A stretch of 64,000 nt of DNA, from contig GG745331.1 in the NCBI GenBank assembly GCA_000151295.1, forward strand, positions 285,483 to 349,482, written 5' to 3'. Numbering within the stretch: the stretch's first letter is position 1; each line of letters begins with the position of its first letter. The DNA is from Allomyces macrogynus ATCC 38327 (Eukaryota; Blastocladiomycota; Blastocladiomycetes; Blastocladiales; Blastocladiaceae). The position numbers were made by a program, and so were the translations under genes. This document shows, one piece after another, positions 48,492 to 58,952 of the stretch. The notes under the pieces were generated by a model. It did not search any database, was not told where the DNA came from, and saw only the letters and a list, made by a program, of their open reading frames with translations.

Positions 48492-49622
48492 ATGACCATG
48501 GAATCCCGTCGCCATACGGCTATCATGGCCGAAAGACGCCTCTCCCATGTATCTACAACCTCGCTCTCTGCGCAACAGCGACCAGGTTCCCTGACTGCTG
48601 TGCCGGCCGGCTAGAATGCGTCCAAGTCGCCACTCGACAAGGAACCCAAGCGGTCGCCGCTCGACCACGTGGTCGACGACGTGCTCGGCGCCAACCGCCG
48701 CGTCGAGTACTGGATGAGCTCGCGGTTCCCGCCGTTCCCGACCTTGGTCGCCTGGTCGATCCTTTCCGCAGTACGATTGTGACCTGTTGCTCGCACGATT
48801 CGCACCGAACCTGTACTGAACCGTCTCCCTGACCGCGACGTAGATGTATTCGATTGGGGCCAGCGTCGGGCTCACGCAGTTTGACCCGGCCGTCGCCGCC
48901 AACATGGCCCTGTACACGACCACGGCGACGCCCTACTACTGCTCGGCATGGGTCACGATCACGCACGCCGTCTTGTCGCTATTGGCGGGACTCACGCTCG
49001 CCTTTGTCCACTTCCATCCTCGATGGGCCAGTATCCCCGAATGCACGGCACGCGTGCGCCTGATCGCCTGCTGCACGGTACCTCCGCACTGCGCAACGCT
49101 GCCGCGACCATCGCAGCACTCGGCTCTTTCTAACGACTATTGAGCCTGTAGATGACGCTCGCGGCCACGATTTGCCTCTTCAGCACCTCCGTCTACCTCG
49201 TCACGACCGACAACCATCGAATGGCGCTGACGCGACAACAATCCGCAACTCTGGCCGCGACCCTCTCCACGCTCAGCCTGCACGAAACCCTCCTCAGCAT
49301 TTTCTGGTTCCTAACGTGCATTCACCTGCACCTGTGCGTGACGTGCGTCGTGGTCCTGCTTCGCGCCATGGTGCTCGCACACCCGCCAAGCCCAGTCGCC
49401 AAGTACGCCGTCCTACCCACGACTTCACCGGCACCTGAGGTGTTGGCGAGTGCGGCGGTCGGGGCCACGAGCCCAACGACGCGCCGAGGCAGCGAGTCGG
49501 TGCAGATGGCGTCGCACGACACGAATTTGGCGGGAACGCCGGGGGAGTATGGCGCAAGCAGCGCGGGTGTCGGGCCGTGGGCGGGCGCGAGTGCCGCCGG
49601 GGTCCCGGACGACGGTATTTGA
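48492..49622 (+). CDS. Four-helix integral membrane protein, unknown
   Basis: I do not recognise this protein. Four exons (48492-48548, 48615-48770, 48844-49077, 49152-49622) give 305 residues. All introns (66, 73 and 74 nt) are phase 0. Four hydrophobic segments are visible: FPTLVAWSILSAMYSIGASV, WVTITHAVLSLLAGLTLAF, LIACCTMTLAATICLFSTSV and TLLSIFWFLTCIHLHLCVTC. The first and third are completed by splicing, which supports the model. The N-terminus is short and basic. The ~90-residue C-terminal tail is Ser/Ala/Gly-rich and disordered. Two short loops and a longer one between the helices give a tetraspan-like layout, but the conserved cysteine signature of tetraspanins is not seen. Confidence 0.78.
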
Positions 49623-49704
49623 GGGAAAAGGTGGCGACTCAGAGAAGGACTTGAAGTGAGTGGTCAATTGCTCAATACATAGTCGTAAATGTTTCCTGGT
49701 TCAT

Positions 49705-51428
49705 TCAAAACTTGACGATCCACCGCATACGGGACATCCCAAGCGCGACCAGCACGACCGAGCCCATGTATGCCACGAGCACCGCCACCGCGGTCGCGTC
49801 CGGTACACGCAACGTATCCATAACCATATTGACCGTGCCCGTCGCGAGATTCGCGCCCAAGAACACGACCAGCCCGTTCGCATTGACCGCGTCAGCGACC
49901 TCGGCTGCAGCCGTCGCCGAATCCGTGAACACGACCGCGTCGACCAATACGAGCAGTGCGACCATGCCTGCGTTGACCACGACCGTCCACAGAACAAAGG
50001 GCGCATTGCATAGCCGCCGGCTTACGTCCGTGTGGAACGCGGTGCTCGCGACCCACAGGGCCGCGGCGGTCAATGCGATTTGCGGCGCGAGCGTGCGCCA
50101 GAGAAGCCGCCGCCATGCAGAGACGGTCGGGAGTGGGGACGCGAGCGTGCGACCGACGTGGCGCGCAGCGAGGAAGATGGCCACGTACCCGAACAGACTG
50201 GCCAGGCCTTCGCGGTTCGCGCTGATCAGGTTGGTGCGTGGCGCGGTCAGGACGTAGTGCTGCAGGCCCTTGGCGAGCAGAACCTCGTAGTCTATAAACG
50301 CCGCGGAAAAGTCAGAAATGGGACAAAAACCGGGTGGACAATAGCAAGAGCGGACCAATGAGCAGCATCGCGGCCATGGGCGCGTCGCTCCACCTCACCC
50401 ATCTGTCGAGGAACACGACAATCGGCCCGAGCGCGGCCAGCGTAAAGAAAAAGTTCCAGTGCACGCCGTACTCGGAGACGTGTTCCTGGTAGTCGAGCCC
50501 CTTGACTGAAATGACGCGGCCGAGCCCAAGCAACCAGAGTGGCCATCCGCGGCGAATGCTCGACCAGACGGACGGTGGTGACGCCGCGGTCGACCCCTGC
50601 TTGAGCCCGACGGTTAGACCCTGGCTGAAGACAAAGCAGCCGACGCCAAGGTCCATCTAGGGGAAGAAACCGAGCGGGAGCAGATCAGCTAAACCTTGAC
50701 CCGTTCCACACAGACACCGTCACAATGCACACGTACCAACGACGTCCCAAACACCTCCGTCTTGGCAAACCGGCGCGGGAACACGTGGAAATCGACTGCC
50801 AAGATCGCAAAGCACGTCAAGCTCATCATGAGCGCGCGGTAGACCGTGACCGCCGGCTTGATCCGGTCATTCAACTGCCTCGCCCATTCCTTCATTTGTG
50901 CGGGCGACGGCGGCATGCGCGCGAGCGATCCGGGCCGCGGGAAAGTGACCGCAACAAGCAGGCCAAACGCGGCACAGAGCGTCGCGCGGTGTGCGAGCAC
51001 GTCGGGCCAGAGAACAGCCGCGTTCGGGACCGCGAAGAGGAACGCGAATTCGAGCAGCCATCGAATGGGGCGCGGGACGCGCACAAGGTACGACGAGCCG
51101 TGGCCAAATTGGTGGATGGTCAGCTTGAGCGCCAGGTACGAAAACTAGGACCTCGGGGAAGATTTTCTGTCAGGACTTGACGATAGTTTCAGAGCGAGCA
51201 AACGTGGGCCAAGTATCGACGAACCACGGCGACGAGCATAACGCGATGCACTTCCTCCATGGACGTGCCCGTCAGGCCCGAGACGAATTGTTCCTTTTCG
51301 CGGCGGCGGATCTCTTGCTCGGACATGGTCCCGGAGCCCATCGCAGCAAATGGAGGTGATCCTGGTGCGAGCGGTGCTGCTTGGAGCTGATCTGCATCGC
51401 TCAAGACAGCGGCAAGCTGTTCTTCCAT
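49705..51428 (-). CDS. GWT1: GPI-inositol acyltransferase (GWT1/PIG-W)
   Basis: Four exons (51428-51225, 51144-50737, 50656-50356, 50291-49705) give 499 residues, the usual size. The enzyme acylates the inositol of GlcN-PI during GPI-anchor synthesis in the ER. Family signatures are [17 protein letters not shown] at the start, [20 protein letters not shown] in exon 3, and [21 protein letters not shown] in exon 4, with about a dozen hydrophobic helices in all. The exon 3 donor (GTCCGC after ATTG) is not the most obvious site, but it is the only one giving phase 1 and a normal 64-nt intron with a CTGAC branch site. Exon 1 could also start at a later in-frame ATG. Confidence 0.93.
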
Positions 51429-51706
51429 ATCTTGTCGCTCGAGTTGTCGTTTTTGCTGTGATATCCGTTGATTGCGACCAGTTGGAGGGAGCGTGACTGC
51501 TACTGATCAGAACACTTGATTGGATCCAAGCGCACACCCGAGTCGCGACAGGAATAGCAGGCACCCGAGTCCGACAGATGACATCGAGCAAGCACCTCAC
51601 CGCGGTCATCGATGCGTTATCGACACCAAACTAGGTGGAGAAGCAAGAGCGGCCTGAGATAAAAATGTATTTACAGTAACAAGCCGAACCACAACGAACG
51701 GTCGCT
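51429..51706. other. Short spacer, GWT1 promoter and SRP9 3' end
   Basis: This 278-bp gap separates two minus-strand genes. No further gene is seen. Confidence 0.5.
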
Positions 51707-52237
51707 TTACTTCTTTCCCTTCTTCTTCTTCTTACCCGCATGCCCCTTACCATGCCCTGTTGGTGGCGTGGTTGCCGAGGCAGGCGCGGGCTTGGCCACG
51801 CGTGGTTGGCGGTTCTGCAGTTTCTCCATCATGGCGCGGTTCAGCATGAGAAAGCGCTTGATATCGTCTTGCTTGTCGATGGTCGATTGAAGGCACTAGA
51901 GAACATGGCCATGCCGAATGGTCAAATCAAGAACACGGGCAACAGCAACCAACGGGGCCGAAATGGCATAAATACCACGCGGTCGTCGGTAACTTTCAAC
52001 CGGATCTCGCTGCACGACGGCCGGATGCTCGCAACGTAGCGGGTCTACCGTGCGTGGGCGAACAACCACGGCATCGTGTCGAAGAGTTAGGTTCGGTGTG
52101 CTCCACACTTTTTCGGGTCGTGGTTGATCATGGTGCAGGCAGGCGAGCGTGGATCATGGTACACTGGGCTTTTCGACCGCCGACTCAAGGAGCAGGTTGA
52201 CTTTTTCGTTGAACGTGTCGTTGTCTCGAATGCGCAT
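51707..52237 (-). CDS. SRP9: Signal recognition particle 9 kDa subunit (SRP9)
   Basis: Three small exons (52237-52163, 52044-51976, 51895-51707) give 110 residues; none is long enough to stand out as an open frame. Introns of 118 and 80 nt keep phase 0. The protein reads through the SRP9 core: DTFNEKVNLLLESAVEKPS, then TRYVASIRP, then LKVTDDRVCL, which matches the most conserved SRP9 segment, then a helix (DDIKRFLMLNRAMMEKL). SRP9 pairs with SRP14 on the Alu domain of SRP RNA and slows elongation during ER targeting. The tail adds ~30 residues ending in a Lys-rich KKKKKGKK stretch, longer than animal SRP9 and like some fungal versions. The start is the only ATG giving this frame in exon 1. 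Confidence 0.88.
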
Positions 52238-52711
52238 GGTTGTGGATCGTCGCGGCTGGCAGATAAAATACGATGTTGATGGGCTATGCAGCAGGAGGAG
52301 CTGGACCCAAAGCGATCAAGTTTCCAGGCGCGTCAGCGCCAAGTTTGCCAGGCGCAGAAGAAAACCTCACCATGAACGGCCACACCCTAAACCTAACCTG
52401 AGCACCACGTCGAACATTCCACCTGCGACGTGTCCGGCTCTTGCGACTTGAGGTTCGTTTTTTCGTGCGATCATGCTCGATGCCGCGCCCAGACAGGTGG
52501 ACGTGGGTGGGATGATCGACAGAAATTGTGCGCGGGACAGTCTGAGTGCTATGCAGCAGTCTAAACGCTGAGACCGTCCTCCAAGCTCAGATACCTGTTC
52601 ATCCTAGCGTTTCAAATCGTTATCAGTTTAGTCTGCACCTTCCACCCGCCTCCACAGTCGTCCCATCGCCGCCCCTTTCTCTCCCTCTCCTGTGACGAAA
52701 CTCTGCTGGCA
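52238..52711. other. SRP9 upstream region with telomere-like motif
   Basis: This 474-bp spacer holds the SRP9 promoter and the 3' end of the next minus-strand gene. At 52384-52398 it contains ACCCTAAACCTAACC-like sequence, a degenerate telomere/telobox string about 150 bp upstream of the SRP9 ATG. No gene is seen. Confidence 0.5.
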
Positions 52712-53978
52712 TCACACTGGCACGCGCACGTCCACTGTGAACGCGCGAATATGCTCCGCGTCCAACGTCCACTCGCGCAAAAACTGGTTGCACTCGCCAA
52801 CCAAATCAATCTCGTCGGTCAAGTGCTTGAGAAACGCCTCCACCTTGGCCCCACGCGGGTAATCCCCCTTGGTCTCGATGAACACGTCCTTAACCTCTTC
52901 CATGCAATAGCTTGGCGCACAAGTACATGTGGAGGTCGTGGCACAGGTGGAACACGGAACTCGGCGTTCCAAACACGCCGTCCCCCTTTTTCCGATTCAC
53001 GGCGGGCGAGACACCGAGCGCCGTGCGGGACCGTGTCGCGGGCGACGCCTTGCCGAGGCTTGGGGAGAGCGCGCCGCCGGCACCGCCGGCACCGACGTGC
53101 GAGGCCGCGGCGAGAAGTCCGCCGTGGACCGTCGAGGCGGCCGTGGGTTTCCGCGTACCAGGCGCGGGCGACTTGCCGCCACCACCGTTGGTCCCGGCGA
53201 TAGGTCCCGCCGGGCTCGCTGCGCCAATCGCGGTCCCAGCGAGCGACGACGTGACCGTATCAATCTCGTGCAGCGCGTGTTCCTGCTGCGAGCGGCGATG
53301 CAGGGTGGTCCGTGCCTCCGGTAACTGGCCCGTCTTGATTTGCGCGAGCGCCTTGAGCAACGCCACGACCGAGTAGGTGTGTTCATCGAGCACGAGCTTG
53401 TGCGCCGTCATTTGCGACAGCGACCGCAGCGTCTCTTCCGTATCCCCCGCCAGGAACGCCGTGCGTGCATTCAGCAGCAGATAGACGTCGTAGAGCCGCG
53501 CATGCCGGTCCTCGGCGCGCCGATTCAGGTGCGTGCATGCGGTGCGCACCTGCGCCCACGCGCGGTGCAGCGCCTTGTCTGCGGCGGTGGGCAACTTGTC
53601 GTCGCCGTAGAGCGCAACGAGTTGCAGGCCCGCAACGCCGTAGGCGTACTCGTTGGCTTCGGCGGCGGACGCGCCTAGCGTCGGTGGAGTCGGGCGCACG
53701 CCGCGCGCGATTACGGTGGCGAGAATGGCTTCGCTGAGTGCGCGTTCCTTGGTGACCAGGTGCAGGCCCGTGACAGCGAGCAAGTCGCCAGTCGTGGCGG
53801 GAAGGGCCGACTCGTATTCATCGAGAAGGGAAGCGGCCTTGTCGTGGATCGCGACGCGCTGGTCGTCGGTGGTGGTCACGCCCGTCGCGATCGCGACATT
53901 GGCGTACTTGATGACGCGCTTGACGTCCTTGAGCACCTCCTTTTCGCGCGCGCCGAGCGGCGGGGCGGCAACAGACAT
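52712..53978 (-). CDS. Helical (TPR-like) protein with a frame change near its 3' end, unknown
   Basis: I do not recognise this protein. From the ATG at 53978 the frame runs 362 codons to a stop at 52890. A second frame (about 52915-52712), ending in TVDVRVPV, also looks coding (EVKDVFIETKG...FLREWTLDAEH). Two readings join them: loss of one A from GGAAGAGG near 52903-52910, giving LLHGEVKDVF, or a 61-nt intron from GTGTTC (after PSS) to GGAAGAG, whose sites are poor. The N-terminal ~250 residues form helix pairs (TEETLRSLSQMTAHKL, YSVVALLKALAQIKTGQLPEA) like tetratricopeptide repeats. A Gly/Pro/Ser-rich linker follows before the final helical part. The gene is head-to-head with SKI8/WDR61. 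Confidence 0.7.
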
Positions 53979-54601
53979 GGTGGGTCGAGAACTGAGAGCT
54001 GGGAGGTTGGTGCGTGGGTGAGGAAGACTTGATCACGGAGGAAAAGGGGCAGGGAACAGCTTGAGCGCTGTTGGACTTGGAGAGGATGGGCCCTGGGGCG
54101 CAGGGCGAACACGGTCGTCGGCGCGCGATCAGTCGCGGCGGATGCGGGCGCACGAGGCAGACTTGGCCGCCGGGTTTGATTGCAGCAAGTGGCGGGTCGC
54201 CAGCGTTGGCGGGTGTGGCCGTGTCAAGGTTTGCAGCACCAGAAGATGAGAGAAAGTGGGAAATGATAAAAAATTTGTGCTTGTGCGAGCCGCGCTGGCA
54301 AAAGCGCCGCTCATTAAGAGACGACCTGGCGCGTGTCACACGCACCACGTCGATTGCTCGTGAGCCCCGCGATCCGTGCTCGGCCACCATCCACCGCTCC
54401 AATACCGTCGTCATCGACCACCGGCACCAGCCTGCAGCGCGGACCAGCACGACGATCACGGCGTGACTGATTGCAAACCAGCCCGACCCAGTCGTACCCG
54501 GCGCTTTGGTGTCACTCGGACGCGACTTCGAGCCGCTGCGGCCACTTCCAATCGATCACCGCGCTTCAGCACCATGGTAGCGCACGACACTGCAATTTGA
54601 T
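53979..54601. promoter_or_regulatory. Divergent promoter region, helical protein / SKI8
   Basis: This 623-bp spacer lies between opposite start codons. It may also contain an alternative first exon for SKI8 (an ATG at 54573 in ACCATGG context). No known element is seen. Confidence 0.4.
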
Positions 54602-55985
54602 ATGGATCCAAAAAAATCGCGCAAGACCACTGACGATGCCACCAACGTCCGCTCGATCACGTCCAGTACACATCGGTTGGCGCCATTGACAATGGTGCGC
54701 CATGCAACTGAGCCACTCTCGTCCGTCCACTGGGTCCAAATCTGATCACGCCGCGTGTGTAGCCCACGAGGACGGCATCTGGGGTGTTGCATGGGGCCGT
54801 GGTGGTCGCCTCGTGACGGGATCCGTCGACAATGCCGTCAAGATTTGGTCCGTGCACCCTGCAATCGCATTGCGACGTTGCGTGATCACGGTCGCTGAAC
54901 TCCCTGCTACGCTAGGAACACGGACGGCGGTCTCGAGCCCGTGCACACGTTCCACGGCCACGAACTCGGCGTGATCTCGGTGGCTACGGACTTGACCGGC
55001 CGGTGTAAGCGCGATTCCAGTTGCTCATGCTTGTTGCTGCTGTTGCTCACGATCCGCATTTGGTAGACGCGGTCTCGAGCTCGCTCGACAGCCGAATCAA
55101 GATCTGGAACATGGACGACAAGACGCACGTCAAGACAATTGAGGGTGAACCCGGTACGGCGACAGTGAATGGTTGGCGCTGTTTGATTCGGTCCCGCTGA
55201 CTTCGACCGATTTTAGTCGAGGTGTGGACCGTTGCCTGCGACCCACACGGGCCGCACGTGGCCACGGGCACGCACGCGGGCAACGTGCACGTCTACAACT
55301 CCGAGTCGGGAGAGCGCGTGCAGGTGCTTGAGACCAAGGGGAAGTTTATCATGTCTCTCGCTTACGTACGGGTGGTTTTCGTTCAACGACTATTGGTGAC
55401 GGAATGCTGACGCTCTTGACATGATATGCAGTCGCAGCAGGGTAACTACTTGGCGAGTGGAGCCGAAAACGGCGCGATCCACGTCTTTGATACGACCACG
55501 GGCCGGCTCGTGTCGACGCTGAGCGGTGCGTCCGATCCTCTTCTTCTCCTCGAACATTTCCCTCTGCACCACTCTGACCCCACTCCTTCCCCACACCAGG
55601 CCACGCCATGTCCGTCCGCTCCCTGTCCTTCTCCCCGGACGGCCGGTTCCTCGTCTCCGCGTCGGACGACAAGCGCGTGCACATGTACGACGTGCACCAC
55701 GGGTCGCAGATCGCGGCGCTCGCGGGTCACGCATCGTGGGTGCTGTCGGTCGCCTGGTCCCCAGCGGGCGGGTCCACGTCGAACGTGGGCGCAGGCGCCG
55801 TCGACCATATCGCGTCCGGGTCCTCGGATAAGCGCGTCAAGGTCTGGGACATTCGCGCCAAGCAGTGCCTGCACACGCTTGACCATCACCAGGACCAAGT
55901 GTGGGGGGTCGCCTATAACGAGGCGGGTACGCGATTGGCGACGGTCGCGGATGACAAGTCGTTGCGCGTGTTTAGTTGTCAGTGA
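54602..55985 (+). CDS. SKI8: WD40 protein of the SKI8/WDR61 family
   Basis: Seven exons (54602-54665, 54763-54847, 54916-55004, 55067-55153, 55217-55365, 55432-55525, 55600-55985) give 317 residues, close to the usual ~305. It forms a seven-bladed WD40 propeller: HEDGIWGVAWGRGG, DNAVKIWN, DSRIKIWN, VEVWTVACDPHG, ENGAIHVFD, GHAMSVRSLSFSPDGRFL, DKRVKVWDIR and DQVWGVAYNEAG are clear. Family members serve the Ski exosome-cofactor complex and the PAF1 transcription complex. The first exon is the least certain: it was chosen because TCCA|GTACAC gives the phase needed for THEDGIWGVAW. Intron 3 uses GTAAGC, one of very few donors in the window with A at +4. Confidence 0.9.
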
Positions 55986-56193
55986 ATGAAGATGCGGAAG
56001 AGGGGGGAATCCTGGTTTTGGATAAGGACGAGTGGGGGCGGCCTGATGGATCCATTTGTTGGACAGGCAAACGATCGATAGGTCACGGCTAAAAATGATT
56101 GAGGCGAGGCCACGGCACACACAGCTTGCGAGATTAAATATAACACGACAACACCCCGGCACCATCACAAACAAGCCCACCCCACCCTGGTTA
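55986..56193. other. Convergent spacer
   Basis: A 208-bp gap lies between the stops of SKI8 (+) and the TALE homeodomain gene (-). No gene is seen. Confidence 0.5.
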
Positions 56194-57301
56194 TCACTGC
56201 AAGCCCGCGGGCGGGTCCTGGTCCATCGACTCGCCCGGACCGCCCTGCAGGTCCGTTTCCGCGGTCATCTGCTCCGGCGGGAGCATCAACGGAGGCGCCA
56301 TTTCAAGCGGCAGCAGCTGGGCACCAACGGCCGTCCCGTCCGCGACCGCCGCAGGTGCTGCGGGCGGTGGCAGCGGCACGCAAGAAATGTCGGCCTCGGG
56401 CGTCGCTACCGCCACCGCCGCCATCGCATCAGTTGGTGACGCGGCAGCAGCAGCGGCGGTGGTCGACTTGCGTGCACGTGCGCCCTTGCCGGCTCTATAC
56501 TTGAGCACCTTGGGGTTCCCCTCGCGCGCGGCCTTGGTGTCCTTGAGAAAACGGCGGCGAGCGTTGATGAACCAGTGGTCAAGCTGCTCGCGCGAGAGCT
56601 TGGTCAGCTCGCAGAGCAGTTTCTTTTGCTCTTCGTCCGGGTACGGGTGGTTTTCCTGGCCAAAGAGATGGTCAGTGACTGACTCCGGCAGAGTGAGGAA
56701 AGACAGCAAATAAACGTACGTGCTTGGTGACCCAGTTGCGCAGCAACTCCGTGACCTCGGGCCGGTGATTCGTGCGTTTCGCGCGCTTCTTCTGCCCGTC
56801 GGGCCCCGGCGGCTCGTCAATCATCGACCGTTTCCCGCCGAGCCCACCAGCGGTCATCGCGGCCGACGGGTGGTTCCCCGCCACGACTCCACCGCCGAGC
56901 ATCGACGCGCCACCAATCAGGGCATTGAACTCATTCGCCGCGCGCACCAAGACCCCTTCAAAAACGGCCTCGAGCGCCTCGACGTGTTCGTGGAACTCGA
57001 GGATGTGCGAAATGAGAATCACCACAGCCGACCGCACCAGATGGTCGATCTGCGTGTCCGACAGCGTGTCGAGAAACATGACCATAGGCGGCGGCGGGAC
57101 CGGGTTGGGCGCGGGCGGGACGGCGCCGGGCTTGTCGCCGCCGTGGTCGGCGAAATGACGCTCGACCGAGTCCGACACGCCGGCGAGAATCTTTTGCATT
57201 TCGGTCGTCGAGGTGGCGACCGAGGCGCGGTGCCGGTAGACGGTCATTTCCGTGACGAGCGGGAACAGCGCGTGCCGCGCGATGCGCGCGCGGACTTCCA
57301 T
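56194..57301 (-). CDS. TALE-class homeodomain transcription factor
   Basis: Two exons (57301-56720 and 56655-56194) give 347 residues. The homeodomain spans about 171-233. It has the three-residue TALE insertion (HPYPDEEQ after helix 1) and helix 3 with LDHWFINARRRF, where Ile at position 50 is typical of TALE proteins. A basic KKRAKR precedes helix 1. The 64-nt intron falls between the His and Glu of TKHENHPYP, within the domain. The N-terminal ~110 residues contain a helical region (QIDHLVRSAVVILISHILEFHEHVEALEAVF) that may mediate partner binding, as in other fungal TALE factors. An alternative in-frame ATG lies 60 bases upstream; 57301 (GCCATGGAA) has the better context. The C-terminus is Pro/Ala-rich and acidic. 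Confidence 0.92.
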
Positions 57302-57646
57302 GGCGAACAGAGGGGATGCGGCAAGTTGTGGTCGAGGAAACAGGCGGGCCGGCGCGGTCACGGCGGTGGTCGATGGATGTGAAGGAGAGCGACGACGGGC
57401 GCGACAGGTGGGTCAAATTTGGGCATTGGCCGCTGTTTGATCAGATGACTTGGAAGGGGGCCACAACCCCGAAAACCCAGCAGTGGGAATCTCAGGCATG
57501 AACCTCATATTCTAAGGCAAAACATGGCACCTACATTGGCGAAAGCAGAACTCCATTCTGATCGCCTGCAAACGCACATGGATTGATTGCCAAAACTGCC
57601 ATGCCGCTTCTCCTGCACCCACCCATCGACACACGCGTTGACGCCG
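57302..57646. other. Spacer between TALE gene start and Mid1-like gene end
   Basis: This 345-bp stretch holds the TALE gene promoter and the Mid1-like 3' UTR. No gene is seen. Confidence 0.5.
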
Positions 57647-58510
57647 CTACGGCACCGTCGGGTTGCACATGACGTCGTAGTCCGGGAATACGTTGGCGAC
57701 GAGCGCCCAGTACCCGGCCCATGCCGTCGGGTCGCTAACCCCCTGCACCGACTCAAGGTGCGGCGTGACGAGTCCCTTGACGCGCGGGCAAGCGAACCCG
57801 AGCGTCGCCGGACAATCCGTGACGACCTTGTAGCACACGTCGATGCACGGCGGGCGAAACGGGAACTCGGGCACTTTCGTGTCAGCTTTGGCCAGCACCG
57901 CGTGCGCGGCTTCCAGCTCAGCAATCCCCCCAATGGGCACCGCCCCCGAAACTTCGTCCTTCGCGGCCATGGCCGTCAGGTTGGCCGTGGCCAGGTACCC
58001 GAGCGCCGTTGCGCGCATACTCGACGCGTCCTCGGCCGCACGCACGTGCACGAGCGGCTTCGACGCGTTATGCGCGTCGACGGTCGGGTTGTTCGGGTCC
58101 CAGACGAGCGGCGGGTCGGTTTCGGGGTCGACGCATTCCGGGAAGAGCGTTGCGCAGAGCCATTCGCGGTAGGCGGTTGCACAGTCGGCGCACGTGCGGA
58201 ACAGACTAAACCGCTGCACGGGGTCGTCGCGGCAGTCGACGGCGCGTAAGGCTAGCGTCCAGTTGCCGTGGACCGCGCGCGCGTAGGCGTCGGTGGAGAG
58301 CGCGTAGGCACGCAGTGTTGCGTTGGTGCCGGGGCCCGAGATAGCGGGGAAGGCCACGTATTTACCGGCCTGCGATGGGCAGAAGCTGAGCGGGCCGGGC
58401 ACTTGCGCGCAGTGTGCGGGACGCGCGGCGGAGACCGTCGGCAGGAACGCGGAGGTCGTGGAGAGGACCACGACGAGGGCGGCGAGGACAAGGGTCGCGG
58501 CGGTATGCAT
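57647..58510 (-). CDS. Mid1/FAM155-like secreted or membrane-associated cysteine-rich protein
   Basis: One exon gives 287 residues from the ATG at 58510, which starts a clear signal peptide (HTAATLVLAALVVVLS). The C-terminal part has the cysteine pattern of the Mid1/FAM155 domain: FRTCADCATAYREWLCATLFPEC, then RPPCIDVCYKVVTDCPATLGFACP, and a last Cys near the end (MCNPTVP). In yeasts, Mid1 is the regulatory subunit of the Cch1 calcium channel. This protein is much shorter than yeast Mid1 (548 residues) and lacks its long N-terminal region, so it resembles a minimal Cys-domain form. Predicted N-glycosylation sites occur (NATL, NWTL, NLTA). A longer in-frame start exists upstream but would bury the signal peptide. 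It shares a divergent promoter with RPS13. Confidence 0.8.
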   Translation of the reverse strand: MHTAATLVLAALVVVLSTTSAFLPTVSAARPAHCAQVPGPLSFCPSQAGKYVAFPAISGPGTNATLRAYALSTDAYARAVHGNWTLALRAVDCRDDPVQRFSLFRTCADCATAYREWLCATLFPECVDPETDPPLVWDPNNPTVDAHNASKPLVHVRAAEDASSMRATALGYLATANLTAMAAKDEVSGAVPIGGIAELEAAHAVLAKADTKVPEFPFRPPCIDVCYKVVTDCPATLGFACPRVKGLVTPHLESVQGVSDPTAWAGYWALVANVFPDYDVMCNPTVP

Positions 58511-58952
58511 TGCGAGGCGCCTGCTTGTAGGGGTTGGTCGGCAGCTCCTTGGAGGTGGTGGACACGGCATGGTGGTCTCGTTGGAAATCGGTTTCGCGGT
58601 CGAGCTGCGGCGCATTTGAGCGTGGTACGCTGCTGCCGCAAGTTGTGCGTCGTCTAGCCGCCGCGCTTGTGGGTGCGGCTGGTGATGGTGTGAAGCGCGA
58701 CGCCGATGCAGGATGAAGCTGGTGGCGGCGTGGTGCGGTGCGCCAGCGGCAGCGTGCGGTGCTATCGCGATGACAGATTTGGCACTGACGTCATGTGACT
58801 GGTCTCCACCGCACACCACTCCACACAATTCCACCATCCAGCACTGGCTGGCTGGCCGCAACGGATGCACGGCCGTGCCCACCCATCTGCTCTCTCTCTT
58901 CCCGGTTCATCGACTTTGCCCCCGCCGTCGTAACCCCCAACAACTTTCCAAC
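58511..58952. promoter_or_regulatory. Divergent promoter region, Mid1-like / RPS13
   Basis: This 442-bp spacer separates opposite start codons. Just upstream of the RPS13 ATG there is a pyrimidine-rich leader (CTCTCTCTCTTCCC near 58891) like the 5' leaders of ribosomal protein genes. Confidence 0.5.

Noticed and set aside
49294..49557. Minus-strand frames opposite the last exon of the four-helix protein
   Set aside because: They are shadows of the coding strand; the plus-strand helices and splice junctions account for the sequence.
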